A stretch of 64,000 nt of DNA from Diadophis punctatus similis (GCA_023053685.1 JALIGW010000001.1:159750547-159814546); one strand, 5' to 3'. Shown: positions 8,909 to 20,937, numbered from the stretch's first letter. The notes: generated by a model from the sequence alone, not told the origin. Numbers and translations: made by a program.

Positions 8909-11884
8909 TTGGCAAAAAAGGATGTCACACACCAATCAGCATTAGAGGAGGCTACAGGGTCTGAAATGTCCACTCAGTCAGCAGTAGAGTTGCAAAAGTC
9001 TGCGGGGCTCCCTTCTGGCAGAGACGCTTCCGCTGTACACCAGGAGGAGCTCGAATGGGACCCCCTGACTGAGGAGGAAGACGAAGTGAGCCGACTACAA
9101 ACTACCCCAGCGATGACCCGACAACGAGATGTCAAGCGGCCCCAGGTGAACTGTGAGAGTTGCGGAGGGACCCATCAGTGCTCCTTTTTCTGTTTTAAAA
9201 ATGCAACCTGCAGGCATTGTGGCAGAAAGGGGCATTTAGCTCAGGTTTGCCAAGCGGGTCAACCTTCCCTTCCGAGGACCACTCAGCACAATCCTTTCAT
9301 GCAGCCCAGCATAGACAGGGTCAAGAGTGGAAAAACAAAGACTGCTTTACCAGCTACAGCAGGGGTGGCCAAACTATGGTTCTTTGAGGACCTGTGGACT
9401 TCAACTCCCAGAATTCCTGAGCTAGCCATGCATGCATGGCTGGCTCAGGAATTCTGGGAGTTGAAGTCCACAGGTCCTCAAAGAACCATAGTTTGGCCAC
9501 CCAAAATCTACAGGGATTCCAGCCATAAAGAAGCTGTGGTTGGCCACACCGGCACAGAAGTCACCAATTTTTTTTACCTCACGCTAGAATTGGGGGGGAA
9601 ACCCTGTAAGATGGAAATCGATACTGGATCCACCCACTCTATCATTTCTTGGAGCACCCTGAAGAGATTGGTTCCCTCTATGTCCAAATGGCGATTGGCT
9701 TCTACCAATGTGCACCTTTGAGATTATCAAGGTAATCAGATCCCCTCAGGGATCCATTTTCGCTAAACTGGATTTACAACAGGCTCACCAGCAACTCGTG
9801 GACCGAGTCACAGCGGAGGCACAGACAATAGTCACCCATCGTGGTGCCTTTAGGTGTTGCAAGCTTCAGTTCGGGGTTTGCATAGCCCCCGGAATTTTCC
9901 AGAGCCTGATGGAGAGGCTTCTGTCAGGCATTCCAGGGGTCATCCCTTATTTTGACGACATTCTACTGTCTGCAACCTCCGCCCAAGAACTTGCTGGCCG
10001 CCTCAGGACTGTTCTTCAACATTTCAGGGAGGCTGGCTTAAAATTAAAGAGGTCTAAATGCAAGATTGGGGTACCCCAAGTTGAGTTTCTGGGGTATCTC
10101 ATAGACGCCAAGGGGATTCACCCCAACCCAGACAAACTCCAAGCTGTACGCAAGGCTCCCCCTCCAACTAATAAAATGGAGTTACAGGCATTTCTTGGAC
10201 TTTTAAATTTTTACAACATATTTTTACCACACAAGGCCACTTTGGCTGAATCCCTACATAGACTGTTGAGTGCTAACGCTCCCTGGCAGTGGGGAAAAAT
10301 TGAAGCCTTGGCTTTTGCTGCTGTCAAGTCTCTGTTGACTTCGGACTGTGTGTTAGTCTAGTATAATAGCCACCTGCCCTTAATTCTGGCGTGCAATGCT
10401 TCTCCATATGGGGTCGGGGCTGTGTTGAGCCACCAACTGCCCAACGGCTCCTAGGTCCTCATAGCTTACTTTTCCAGGACTTTGTCTCCAGTTGAACAAA
10501 ATTATAGTCAGCTGGATAAGGAAGCCCTTGTCATAGTTTCCGGAGTCAAAAGATTTCACAACTATCTCTATGGCCGTTTTTTTCGCTTAGCAACTGATCA
10601 TAAGCCCCTTTTGGGAATTTTGGTGGGTGACCACCAGATCCTTTAGCTGTAGATGACAAGATGGACTGTTTTCCTCGTGGCCTACCATTACACATTAGAA
10701 CACCATCCGGGCAAGGCAATGGGGCATGCTGACGCCTTGAGTTGTTGTCCCCTGTTGCTGCCGGTGGAGGACCCTGCCCCTGTCTCGTCCGTCATGCTGA
10801 TCAAGGACCAGTTGTTGCCTGTCACTGCTGAAGATATTGCTGGCTGCACCATGAAGGATCGCACGCTGTCCCAAGTAAGAGACTGGGTGCGCAGGGGGTG
10901 GCCCTTAGGGGACATAGATAGGGAATTTCTCCCCTACAGATCTAGACAGCATGAGCTGTTGGTACTATGGGTGTGTGTGCTTTGGGGAAATAGAGTAGTA
11001 ATTCCCAAAGTGTTGCAGATGCCACTACTGAGGGCTTTGCATGAAAGTCATCCTGGCATAGTCAGGATGAAAGCCCTCAGATGCAGTTATTTGTGGTGGC
11101 TTGGGTTGGATAAGGATATAGCCGAATGGGTAGGAAATTGCGCACAATGTCAGCAGTCACTCCCAGTGCCCCCTATGGCACCAGCTAGGGAATGGGAGAT
11201 TCCCAAGGCCCCGTGGTCCCAAATCCACATGGATTTCGCTGGACCCTTCCATGGGCAATCGTTCATTATTGCCATAGACGCCTACTCTAAGTGGGTCAAA
11301 GTGGTCTGCATGTGGGTCACCATGGCAGAGGCCACCGTAAAGATCTTCGCCGCCTATTTGCAACACATGGCCTGCCTGACGTCGTGGTGTCCGATAATAG
11401 ACCCCAGCTGACGTCAGCCCACTTCCAAACTTTTTTGGCATCCCATGGGATCCGGCATGCCATGGTAGCTCCGTGGCACCCATCTAGTAACGGGCTAGCT
11501 GAAAGGGCCGTTAGAACAGTGAAGGATGCCTTGGCAAAGATGGGGCCGGGGGACTGGGGTACCAACCTAGATAGATACCTCTTGGCTCAACACTCCATGC
11601 CGTGCCCCTTAACCAACCTTAGCCCAGCTGAAATGTTAATGGGCCGTCGGCTGAGGATTGATTTGGACAGGGTGCATCCCACCTATGTCCCTGTCAAACC
11701 AGTGGACCTAGCCACTGGGGCCTGCTATTTTTACCTGGGAGATGAGGTATTTGACCGGAATTTTGGGGAGGGTCCTAGATGGTTGCCAGGCATAGTCACT
11801 CAAGTAAAAGGCCCCTGGTTTTATATAGTGGAATTGAGTGACGGCCACCTATGGCACAGACACATAGATCAACTTAGGAAATGA
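8909..11884 (+). pseudogene. Gypsy-type LTR retrotransposon gag-pol remnant
   Basis: In order: a gag C-terminus with zinc knuckle CRHCGRKGHLAQVC (about 9210-9251), an aspartic protease site EIDTGSTHSIIS (about 9616), a reverse transcriptase starting late (KLDLQQA) with YFDDIL and LGYLIDAKGI, an RNase H region with stops (10370-10650), the integrase zinc-binding HPGI...CAQCQQ region, an integrase core with MDFAGPF and SSNGLAERAVRTVKDA, and a C-terminal H-DQLR tail. It is broken by frame changes (9714, 10361, 11291-11411), by stops, by a missing RT N-terminus and by a MITE inserted between zinc knuckle and protease. No LTRs were identified for it. It is non-functional. Confidence 0.85.
9360..9502. 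mobile_element. Palindromic hAT-like MITE inside the Gypsy gag-pol remnant
   Basis: The sequence is almost one perfect hairpin: the left arm CAGGGGTGGCCAAACTATGG through GACTTCAACTCCCAGAATTC, the right arm its complement. It sits in frame, so the host gag-protease frame stays open across it. The right end lacks the final CTG; CTACAG flanks both sides loosely. Confidence 0.85.
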
Positions 11885-12189
11885 CCCTGGCAGGAGCTCC
11901 CGGAGGTTGGCAGGGAACCATAGTAAGAGGCAGTCCCTCCGAGCGTCCTTCCCAATGACAAGCACGTGGACCGCCCACTGCCCTACAGAAGCACCAGCTC
12001 CCATTGTTTGCCAGACTCACCTCCTCCACGCAGCGCTTCACCGCAGACGACACCTCGCGCTCCTGTAGAATCATAGCCAAAGGGCGTTCAGGAGGCTCTA
12101 GCTGCGAAACAGCACACCGGGAATGCACCTGCTGAGCCACGCAGATCTTCGAGAATCTGGCACCGACCTGACGAATCTTGCACCGACGA

Positions 12190-13440
12190 GTGTAGAGATG
12201 GAGGCCATGTGGAGGTTGTGTGCAGCAAACTGCCTACCTCAAACGGGCCTCTCATGCCTACATGATCTCACCTAGTTCACATAGCCAGGATGATTTAGGA
12301 CATTATCCCTGGCTGGTCTGTGATCTCATCTAGATTGTATCAACAGGATGTTTTTAAGGATTGGCGAGGAGAATTCACCAATAAAAAAGCTGTTACTTTC
12401 TTCTACCTTTTGCTGCTTGGAAAACTGTATAAAAAGCAATAAACACTGCGAAGGCAGTCAGACATGTTAGTATCCTGCAATGACTTGTCTCTAACTCCAT
12501 CATCTGGTGCCCAAGTTGGGGCCCTCTCACTCCCCCGTGGGGAGCAACAGCCAACATACTTACCATCATCTGGAACAGACCCCAAGGTGCACCTTCGTCC
12601 TTCAGCTTCAGGACCCCTCACTGATAAGTATGGGTTGCAATCTATCTCAACACCAGCATAAGTATGTACAGGAACTCCGATTCCTGTTACATAAGTCAGG
12701 TGTGGCCGCACCTGAGGCGGATATAAGGAAGCTGGTTGAGGAGGTAGGAAAACACTGTCTCTGGTATCCGGAGCGCGGGATGCTCCGTTTATGGGATTGG
12801 ATAAAGATAGAGCATACTTTACATCTTGAACCTCGGGCTCCAGTACAGATATTACATCAATTATATCAATGCCGTCAAGCAGTGGAAAAATTTGGCTTTG
12901 ATGCTTCGGTAGGACAACAATTAACTACCAGCCCTCCATTTGATTACGATCAGATAAAAATTGTCACCCCGAAATAATCTCCAATTGGACCTTCACCTCC
13001 TCCTGGAGAAGCTAATTCTTTTGCTTCTCCACGGCCATTGTACACCCCCATAAGGCAAATATTAGAGGAACAATTAGACAAAGGGGGGGGGGAGAATATA
13101 GAAGAAATTACCGATGTGTTTTCTGTTTGTCCCGTGGCAGTGCATGCCACGGGACAAGTAGATCAGAATGGAGCTCAAATAGTGGAATATTTGTCATATG
13201 CAATTTTAGAAAAGGAATTAGAGACATGGTGTTGGGAAGTATATCTATGTGCAGGGAATGCTGGAAGCCACTATGAGAAATCATATCTTAGTACCTGAAG
13301 ATTGGAAAACTACTTTTCACATGTTGCTTACTCCAGTGCAATATGTAGTTTGGGACAGCAAATTTAAACACCAATGTGCTGTGCGTGCCCTTCATTCGGG
13401 GGGAATTTTCATTCCTGATCAATTGTATGGGTTTGGGTAA
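12190..13440 (+). pseudogene. Betaretrovirus-like endogenous retrovirus remnant (5' LTR, leader, partial gag)
   Basis: A 5' LTR-like segment ends near 12502, followed by a primer-binding site at 12505-12522 and a gag start at 12630 (MGCNLSQHQH, an N-myristoylation-type start). The matrix-like frame stays open to 12977. Capsid-like pieces then follow in shifted frames (13038-13298, 13249-13440; W-CWEVYL, LVPEDW and VQYVVWDSKF regions). The remnant stops at about 13440; protease, pol, env and 3' LTR are absent. Frame breaks, early stop and truncation make it inactive. The betaretrovirus affinity rests on the matrix and capsid look and the primer site, not on a search. Confidence 0.65.
12426..12522 (+). 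promoter_or_regulatory. ERV LTR core signals and tRNA-Lys-like primer-binding site
   Basis: GTATAAAAAG (12426-12435) and AATAAA (12438-12443) lie close together, as in retroviral LTRs with a very short R. LTR-type CA at 12501-12502 precedes TGGTGCCCAAGTTGGGGC (12505-12522), which looks like the tRNA-Lys-1,2 site of betaretroviruses with three changes. Confidence 0.55.
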
Positions 13441-13456
13441 TTGATTAATTAAGTAA

Positions 13457-13668
13457 TTCACTTGGTGTTTGTCAGTTTGTGCCGGAAAGTAAGATAAAGG
13501 CTTCTCCACACTAACCAGCTTAGTTGTTTGGAGTTTTTTTCATGCACCATTTTGGAACCTGACAGATTGTCAGCGCTCCTGCGCATTGCTCTCCACCACC
13601 TTTTAAAGATCCTGCTGATCTCCTGCGACTCCACCCATAATCCACCCTCCATCCCCACCAGCCAACAT
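13457..13668. repeat. Two Gypsy LTR pieces joined head to head
   Basis: 13457-13545 matches 14982-15058 in the same orientation. 13555-13668 is the inverse of about 14858-14965. They are therefore opposite-strand fragments of one LTR placed side by side. Confidence 0.65.
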
Positions 13669-14452
13669 TAACCCAAGGACTCAGTTCAGCATACCACTCG
13701 GCTAACAACGGAGCAGTAGAGAGGACCAACGCCATGGTGGAGCGTTACCTCCGGTGCTACATAAAATACCAACAAACGGACTGGGAGGAACCTGGGATTT
13801 GCTCTCCTTCGTGGAGGTTGCATACAATAATGCCGCCCATAGTACCACCGGATTCATCCTGTTTCAGGTAGCCACTGGTACTGAATTTGTCCCCATACCT
13901 GAGTGTCCAAAACAAGAACTTTAGGACTTGGGGTTGCAGGGATGGATGTCCCGAATGCAACAGGTATGGGAGAGAGTCAAAGAGGCTTTACAAAGGGCAG
14001 CATGGAAATATAAATAACAGGCCAACAAAAAGAGATGACCACAGGCCCCCTTCCATGTTGGCCAAAAAGTATATCTATCTACCAAATATCTTAACCTAAA
14101 GGTGTCCTGTAAAAAACTCGCACCCAAATACATCAGCCCATTCACTATAATCAAGGTCATAAATCCCATCGCTGTATGGCTACAGCTCCCATCTTTCCTG
14201 GGGAAGATGCACCCAGTCTTCCACAGTAGCCTACTATGTCCTTTCAGGACATTTTCATTACGTGGTACTCCTCCATCCCCGCCTCCTCGTATTGACATGA
14301 GAGGAACCCAACATTATGTAGTGGCAGACGTCCTAGACTCTTGCTGGCATCGAGGACGTTTGCAATACCTTATCCTGTGGAAGGGGTACCCGCTGGCGGA
14401 AGCATCCTGGGTACCCTGTCAGGACGTTAATGCAGCACAGCTACTCACCTGA
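13669..14452 (+). pseudogene. Chromoviral Gypsy integrase C-terminus and chromodomain remnant
   Basis: An integrase tail (ERTNAMVERYLRCYI, QQTDW region near 13710-13790, broken by a frameshift) is followed at 14102-14452 by a KLAPKYISPF segment and a chromodomain with YLILWKGYP and ASWVP, the hallmark of chromoviruses. It is truncated and frame-broken, and differs from the remnant at 8909-11884, which has no chromodomain. Confidence 0.75.
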
Positions 14453-14857
14453 TTCCACCAGAGGTACCCAGCCAGACCAGGGTGGGTGGGAACATTGGTG
14501 TCATGACCTACCTCACTTTGCGCTTTTGTCTTTCAGATGCCACCTTCATGGTGGTGGTGGGGCGCATGTCAGCCCACGGGAGCTGGACTGCCATCATGGA
14601 GGGGCTAGGGAGACCACACTGCCTGTTGGGCTGTTACAGTCCTGGTTGTGCCAATGCCTTGCTGATAGCTCTGAGTAACTCCGCTGCTGCTGTGGGCATC
14701 GCCATCTTGAATGACATCATCACTGCCTCACAGCTGAGAGGCGGACCCAGAACAAACGAAGATTTAAAGCAGTTTGCCGAACAAGCGGAGATTTAAGGCG
14801 GTTTGCCAAGGACGTTGGCTTGAATGGAATGAGAGCCTCTGGGCAGATCATGGGTTT

Positions 14858-15225
14858 AATGTTGGCTGGTGGGGGTGGAGGGTGGATTATGGGTGGAGTT
14901 GCGGGAGATCAGCGGGATCTTTAAAAGGTGGTAGGGAGCACTGCGCAGTAGCGCTGACAATACTTCACCATATTCACTCGGGTGTTTGTCAGTTTGTGCC
15001 GGAGCATAAGATAAAGGCTTCTCTACACTAACCAGCTTAGTTGTTTGGAGTTTTTTCATGCGCTGGTTAGTGTAGAGAAGCCTTTATCTTACGCTCCGGA
15101 AGATGAACTGACAAACACCCAAGTGAATATGGTGAAGTATTGTCAGTGCTACTGCGCAGTGCTCCCTACCTCCTTTTAAAGATCCTACTGATCTCCCACG
15201 ACTCCACCCATAATCCACCCTCCAT
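14858..15225. repeat. LTR followed by its own inverse (large hairpin)
   Basis: 14858-15059 on the plus strand (GGGTGGAGGGTGGATTATGG ... TTTTTTCATGCG) is followed at once by its reverse complement to about 15225. The symmetry axis is near 15060. Confidence 0.8.
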
Positions 15226-16882
15226 GAACTGAAGATGTTTCAGTTCATCTTCCAAATCATTTTCTCTTTTTATTATGCATAATGAATAATTTGACTTGAA
15301 ATATAAGTTTTATATACTTCCCACTCAAAAATCCAGGCATTTGATGTTTCTGAATTCAAATCAGAGTATTGTACGATCTCTACCAGCATTTGTTGTACAA
15401 TTTCTTTTATCATTCAACAGGAAAACATTTAAATAGCAATTTCTTGATACCTTAACCAGTTTCTGAAACACAAATTTCAAGGCAACTACACTATGATTCT
15501 ATGCATAACAAACATCAATATTACATTCTTGAATTTGATGATTTAAAGTCAATGATATTTAAAAAAAACCAAGCCTAAAAAAATTCCGGTGCATGCTTGA
15601 ACAAAATGCATATTTATTTTTAGTTGAATATTTTAAACACCAGAGGTCTATTAAATTCAATTCTTCCATATAAGTTTTAATTGTTTCCCTCAGTATTGAT
15701 TGGGGTTGTTGTGTGTGCTAGTGATCAAGCTCAGGATCTATACCTTCTATTATCACTTTATTATTGCCTATGAATGCCTATGCAAATTTATCAGAACCAT
15801 CTTACAATTATACTATGAAATGTATGTCAATTATTTGAAGCTTCTCTTGCTGGTTTGATGATTACTACCGTAATCAGGCCAATATAAAAGGGATTGCTGA
15901 CCAACAAAGTAGTTTATGAAGGTTAGGGTTGCTGTATTAATTTATGTATGTTTTAAATATATGTATATATTTATATTTTATTATTATAAGGTGATCAGAG
16001 TTACCTGATGGTAAGATGGGTAGCTAATACATTTTATAAACAAAAAAACAAAAAACCAAATAAATAAAGCAGGTATATTTCTAAATTAGTTCTTGACAGA
16101 CCTGAAGTTTAAAAAAGAAGATCACCAATCTCAAGAAGAGACACACTCATATGAAAAATGTTGATCCAGGATCCAATATAATTAAACATAATTAAAAATA
16201 TGAGAAAAATATGACTATAAAGTGTTATCACCCCAAGAATACAGAATAATGTTAAAAACATTATTAACATAAACAGAATAAGAATGTAATTTAATTTTTT
16301 TTCTGAGATAAGCTTCTAGCTTAAAAAGACTATCTGAGATTAAAAGATCAAGAACAGTTTCAACAGCAGTTTAATCCTTTTTCTCCTGGGATTCTAAAGG
16401 CTGTAGAATATCCAAACAAAACCAAAGGCAAAAGTAAACAGTGAAGGAAAGAAGGATGTGTTGCACTGAATGAGAAAATACTACCATGTGAGGCAAATTC
16501 AGCCAACGTGGTTAATTTATGATTCAGTTTGTTGTGCAAAGTGCTGGGTTAATTGGCTAAAGCATTAAGAAATGTTTAATGTGAACACAACCACAGTGAG
16601 CTTTGGTAATCCTGTGTGGATTAAACAGGATTAACCCTGTTTAACCACTCAAACCAGGATAGTTTTCTGCCTTCTAATTCAGAGTTTTTCTCTCTCAACA
16701 TATCCTCATCACCCCTGACTCAGAGGACTCAAAGTAAAGATCATCTTCTGCAGGAGAAAAGGCTTTTCTATTCAATAAAGTTTTGTTTTGCTTTTGACAT
16801 TTTACTGAAGCCAACTCCATACATGTTCTGCCACTTGCAAAATAACTTATATAACTAATAACAGAAACTACAAGTTTCTACT
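15226..16882. other. AT-rich intergenic stretch
   Basis: No gene, RNA or clear mobile element recognised. Confidence 0.5.
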
Positions 16883-16890
16883 GTTACAAG

Positions 16891-17223
16891 CAGGGGTAAG
16901 TTCCAACTTAGCTCGCTGCCGGTTCGCTCCCTCCCTTCCTCGCCGGGTGGGCGTGCCTTGTGGGCGCATGCATGTGCAGTAACGAAAAATAAAAAAAACC
17001 CCCTAAACAGAAAAAAAGATGGTGACCATATGCACAGTGCCAGAACTCGGCTTCTGTGCATGCTCAGAAGGAAAAAAAAAATTCAAAAAAATTCAAAAAA
17101 AATTCAAAAAAAAAAAAAGATGGCGCCCACGGACCGGCACCGACCGATCCAGTTCAGTGACATCACCAGCGGGTTGCTACCGGTTCAAGTGAACCAGTCT
17201 GAACCAGGAGGAATCCACCCCTG
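16891..17223. mobile_element. Short hAT-type element, family 1 (GGGTGGGTTC ends)
   Basis: It starts CAGGGGTAAGTTCC and ends GGAATCCACCCCTG, with 8-bp duplication GTTACAAG at 16883-16890 and 17224-17231. The interior has runs of A and the AAGATGG..CCCACGGACCGGCAC block shared with six other copies here. Confidence 0.88.
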
Positions 17224-17230
17224 GTTACAA

Positions 17231-17695
17231 GTGACATCTTGCGCCAACAATTCTGTACCAATGGAACAGAACACACACATGTTTGCTTCCAATCATGAGT
17301 TCTGAAGCCAGGCCAATATTAAGAAATGACAATACTTGGAATCTTGCAATAATAAGGATGTTTTCCTAGAACAAAGATTGATATGTTTATTTTTTTTTCC
17401 CTCAGAGATGTCACATCTAGTGGCACTTTTAGCTCTGGCTTTTAGCCTATATCAATGTGTTAACTATGAAGTATGAGCTTTGTGACTGAAATCTAGAAAC
17501 AGTTTGAAAAGAAGCATCCAGTAGACTCGGATTCCTTTATGGTAATCTCAAAGAATTGTTCTAAGAGAATGGTTAAGGGATGATATAGGGACACATTTTG
17601 TCACTTACACACTCTACTAAAGTAATTGGCAATCTGCAGCCCCTGGATAATACTTTTGTGGCTTTCAGAACTTCTTCCAAATTATGACAATTGGC
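17231..17695 (+). repeat. Left copy of ~465-bp direct repeat flanking an L1-type insertion
   Basis: Matches 19239-19714 almost base for base, the main differences being an 11-base internal duplication in the right copy and a few substitutions. The copies start GTGACATCTTGCGCC and end CAATTGGC. Confidence 0.9.
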
Positions 17696-19238
17696 GACAA
17701 AAGAGGAACTGGATATGCAGATTGATAAGATATATCGGATTAATTCTTGGATGGCTAAACAGAAACATCTGCCATGAGATATAGTAATATATTTTACTAC
17801 AAGGACATTACGTAATAAAATCCTACAGGCGACTTTTAAGAATAAGCTCCAGATAAATTGATATGAGGTAATGACAATGAAAGAAATTCCCCCCAGAATG
17901 TTGAGAGCTAGAAAGGATTATGCCTTTTTGGTGAATGAAATAAAAAAACAGCAAATACAGTACAGATGGGAAGCCCTAGTTGGTTTATCGTTAATACACT
18001 TGGGAAAGAGATATCGGCTCAATACAATATGGAAAACAAGAGATTTTTATGAAAAAGTGGTAAACGCCGAGATATCTAAAATACCAAAAGGAAGAAGAAT
18101 GGGGGATTTACAGAACCAGAGTGATATTCACAATTTGGATTCACTTGTGATACAAGGAGACATAAAGGATCAGAGTCAGACCAGAGTAGCAGCTATATTT
18201 AAGGATGAATCAATACAACAACAAATCAAGTTGACAACTCAAGAAATGATCAAATCACAAGCGGGTGGAAGAGTTGGATTTAAAGGTCGAATGAGAAGAA
18301 GGAACAACTAGAATTTGGCTTTAGTATGAGTAATCGTAGGCCAGACGGAGAGAAGACTTAAAATTGTAATTAGCACTAACAGGACAATTTGATAATAGAA
18401 ATAAAAGATAATAGTTAAATGCATATAGAAAGGCTGTATAAAGTGTTAATGGAATTATTTTGAGAAAATGAGTTTAAGGACTGTATGAAAATTGGGTTAA
18501 AATACCGGAGAAATTATAAGGATGGTAATATGGGGAAAAACTAAATTTATAACTTAAATGTGGGTGACATGAATATGTTATGTATTTTTGCATATGATGG
18601 TTATATTAAGAAAAAAAAAAGAAATGAAAACTCAGGCTTTTTGGATAAAAATATGGTGGACCATATAAAATATTTTACAGAAAAGACGAAGTTTATAACA
18701 CAATTTTTCTTGTTAAGAACAACTATGGATTGTATTGTAACTAATCAAGTTGACTCTAAATGCCACCACGGAGGTTTAGTGCTGAAAGAAGGATATTTAT
18801 TATTGAGGAATTTATGTCGACGGTTGCACATCTGGCTGGATGGTGAAGAAAATTTCCTTTTTCCTTTTTTTTGTATTATCATATTATATTCTAAAGACTT
18901 TTTAAATGAAAGATATATAGTTATAATTTTATATATTGGAATGTTAGCTTACCAATGTTATACACTTAATTTTTAGATTATGTTTTAAAAGTTTTGAGTA
19001 ATTAGGAGTTAAAGAACTAGATAAAATTTGAAATTAACAATTTGTTAGTATATTGTAATATTATGCTTATTGTATACTATACCCTGTGTTTTTTCTGGGA
19101 AGTCGGGGGGGGGGTTGGCGAAAGGGGGGGAGGGTAAGGGGGGTGGAGGGGTGGGGAGGGGGAAGGGGGGGAAGGGGGGGGAGAAAAAAGAAAAATGTTA
19201 GTACTTTGTACTAATAAAACTTTTTGAATAACAAAAAA
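17696..19238 (+). mobile_element. L1-type element with ORF1 remnant and no ORF2
   Basis: An ORF1-like RNA-binding region with stops is followed by an open segment 17871-18311 whose start (LRARKDYAFLVNEI, YRWEALVGLSL, FYEKVV) matches the C-terminal domain of L1 ORF1 and the ORF1 piece of the L1 at 28595-29104. About 920 bases later comes a G-rich 3' UTR (19102-19185) and a tail ending AATAACAAAAAA. No endonuclease or reverse transcriptase is present. Either a half-L1 (HAL1-like) element or an L1 with a large internal deletion. Confidence 0.7.
19102..19185 (+). repeat. G-rich tract in L1-type 3' UTR
   Basis: Long runs of G separated by A or T. It could form G-quadruplexes on the plus strand, as L1 3' UTRs commonly do. 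Confidence 0.85.
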
Positions 19239-19714
19239 GTGACATCTTGCGCCAACAATTCTGTACCAATGGAACAGAACACACACGTGTTTGCTTCCAA
19301 TCATGAGTTCTGAAGCCAGGCCAATATTAAGAAATGACAATACTTGGAATCTTGCAATAATAAGGATGTTTTCTTAGAACAAAGATTGATATGTTTATTT
19401 TTTTCCCCTCAGAGATGTCACATCTAGTGGCACTTTTAGCTCTGGCTTTTAGCCTATATAATGTGTTAACAATGAAGTATGAGCTTTGTGACTGAAATCT
19501 AGAAACAGTTTGAAAAGAAGCATCCAGTAGACTTGGATTCCTTTATGGTAATCTCAAAGAATTGTCTCAAAGAATTGTTCTAAGAGAATGGTTAAGGGAT
19601 GATATAGGGACACATTTTGTCACTTACACACTCTGCTAAAGTAATTGGCAATCTGAAGCCCCTGGATAATACTTTTGTGGCTTTCAGAACTTCTTCCAAA
19701 TTATGACAATTGGC
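19239..19714 (+). repeat. Right copy of ~465-bp direct repeat
   Basis: Second copy of 17231-17695, carrying a short duplication (CTCAAAGAATTG twice). Flanking sequence then continues as ordinary intergenic DNA. Confidence 0.9.
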
Positions 19715-19857
19715 TATTTTGAATGAATAAATACAAAAAAATTGCTGTAGAATGTTTAATATAAACTCCATAAACAGACCCCCTTCCCAAACAAATAGTA
19801 AAGCCTCAAAATGTCTTCCTTTAAACTCAATAAAAACTGAACACATTAAACCAGCAC

Positions 19858-20198
19858 CAGGGGTGGGTTCCACTTACCTTTGCCACTGGTTCGCATCGCA
19901 ACATTTCGCTCGTGCGCATCCCCTCGTGCAATTTGGCTTCCACGCATGCTCAGAAGCAGAAATCAGCCCGAAACACAGCTGAGGAGCTGATCAGCTGTGC
20001 TTCAGGTGAAGAAATAAAGGTCAGTATTAATCTGTGGGAGGGCGGGAGGGCCCTTTTTCAAGCAACGGAAGGGGAAAATTTCACAACCCCCCCCAAAAAA
20101 AGATGGTGGCGCACACGGACTGGCACCGACAGTGACGTCTCCAGCAGGTCGCTACCGGTTCGGGCGATCTGGTCTGAACTGGGAGGAACCCACCCCTG
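19858..20198. mobile_element. Short hAT-type element, family 1
   Basis: CAGGGGTGGGTTCC to GGAACCCACCCCTG with 8-bp duplication ACCAGCAC on both sides (19850-19857, 20199-20206). Confidence 0.9.
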
Positions 20199-20619
20199 AC
20201 CAGCACACGTAATTTGATTCAGTCCTGACCAAAGCCAAGCCTTGACCTTGTTGAACCTGCCCATCCCTTATTAGTTAGGCACTCTGAAATAAAGATAGCA
20301 ATGAAGCAGAAGCAGCACAGAAACACAAAGCATTGAGTTTAGAGCAATATAGCAGACATGAAGAGGTGTTTTAGAATAGGTCATCGCCTATAGTCTAGAT
20401 CAGTGGTTTTGAAAGTGTTTGAGTCAACTACTCCCTTCCCAGTTATTAATAATGCTATTAAACCCCCCCCCCCACTTCCCTCTCCCAACTAAACTTGACT
20501 TCTACCCAAGCATCTTAGCAGTGGCAGTCTGGAACTGGACCCTTGACTTACAAACATTTACAAATTATTTCATTACTTCCAACAACTACCCAAATTACTC
20601 TCTAAATTAAGAATCACGC

Positions 20620-20937
20620 TCTTAGTCCCTTCCCCTAAATATTGCCATCTGATGAGAGCTAGGAAGCATGCCTTTTCTGTGGCAGCCCCTGCTCTATGGA
20701 ACACTCTACACCCTGAAGTTCAGCAGGCCTACACCTTTTAAATGTCTATAACCTGTTTTTTCCCTCAAGAGCTTGGAGAAGACTAGCACTTTAAAACTTT
20801 GGTTTGGCACCAGGATTTTGTTTTTAATTTTTAATAGGTTTGGTTTTATAGTTTTAGTGTGATTTTATGTGTTTTGGTCTTTGATTGGAAGCTGCCAAGA
20901 ACTGGTTGAAAAATGGGTGGCCATATCATTGTTATAA
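20620..20937 (+). mobile_element. CR1-type LINE 3' end
   Basis: GCCTTTTCTGTGGCAGCCCC and CTCTATGGAACACTCTACA resemble the C-terminal coding end of CR1 (VAAPALWN). A 3' UTR follows, and the (AACC)n tail lies directly after it. Confidence 0.65.

Noticed and set aside
9900..11900. CRISPR-like or bacterial content
   Set aside because: Nothing prokaryotic is present; all coding traces are host exons or eukaryotic retroelements.
18560..18976. 138-codon frame after the L1-type ORF1, considered as an ORF2 start
   Set aside because: No endonuclease or RT motif; it lies in the AT-rich spacer before the L1 3' UTR.
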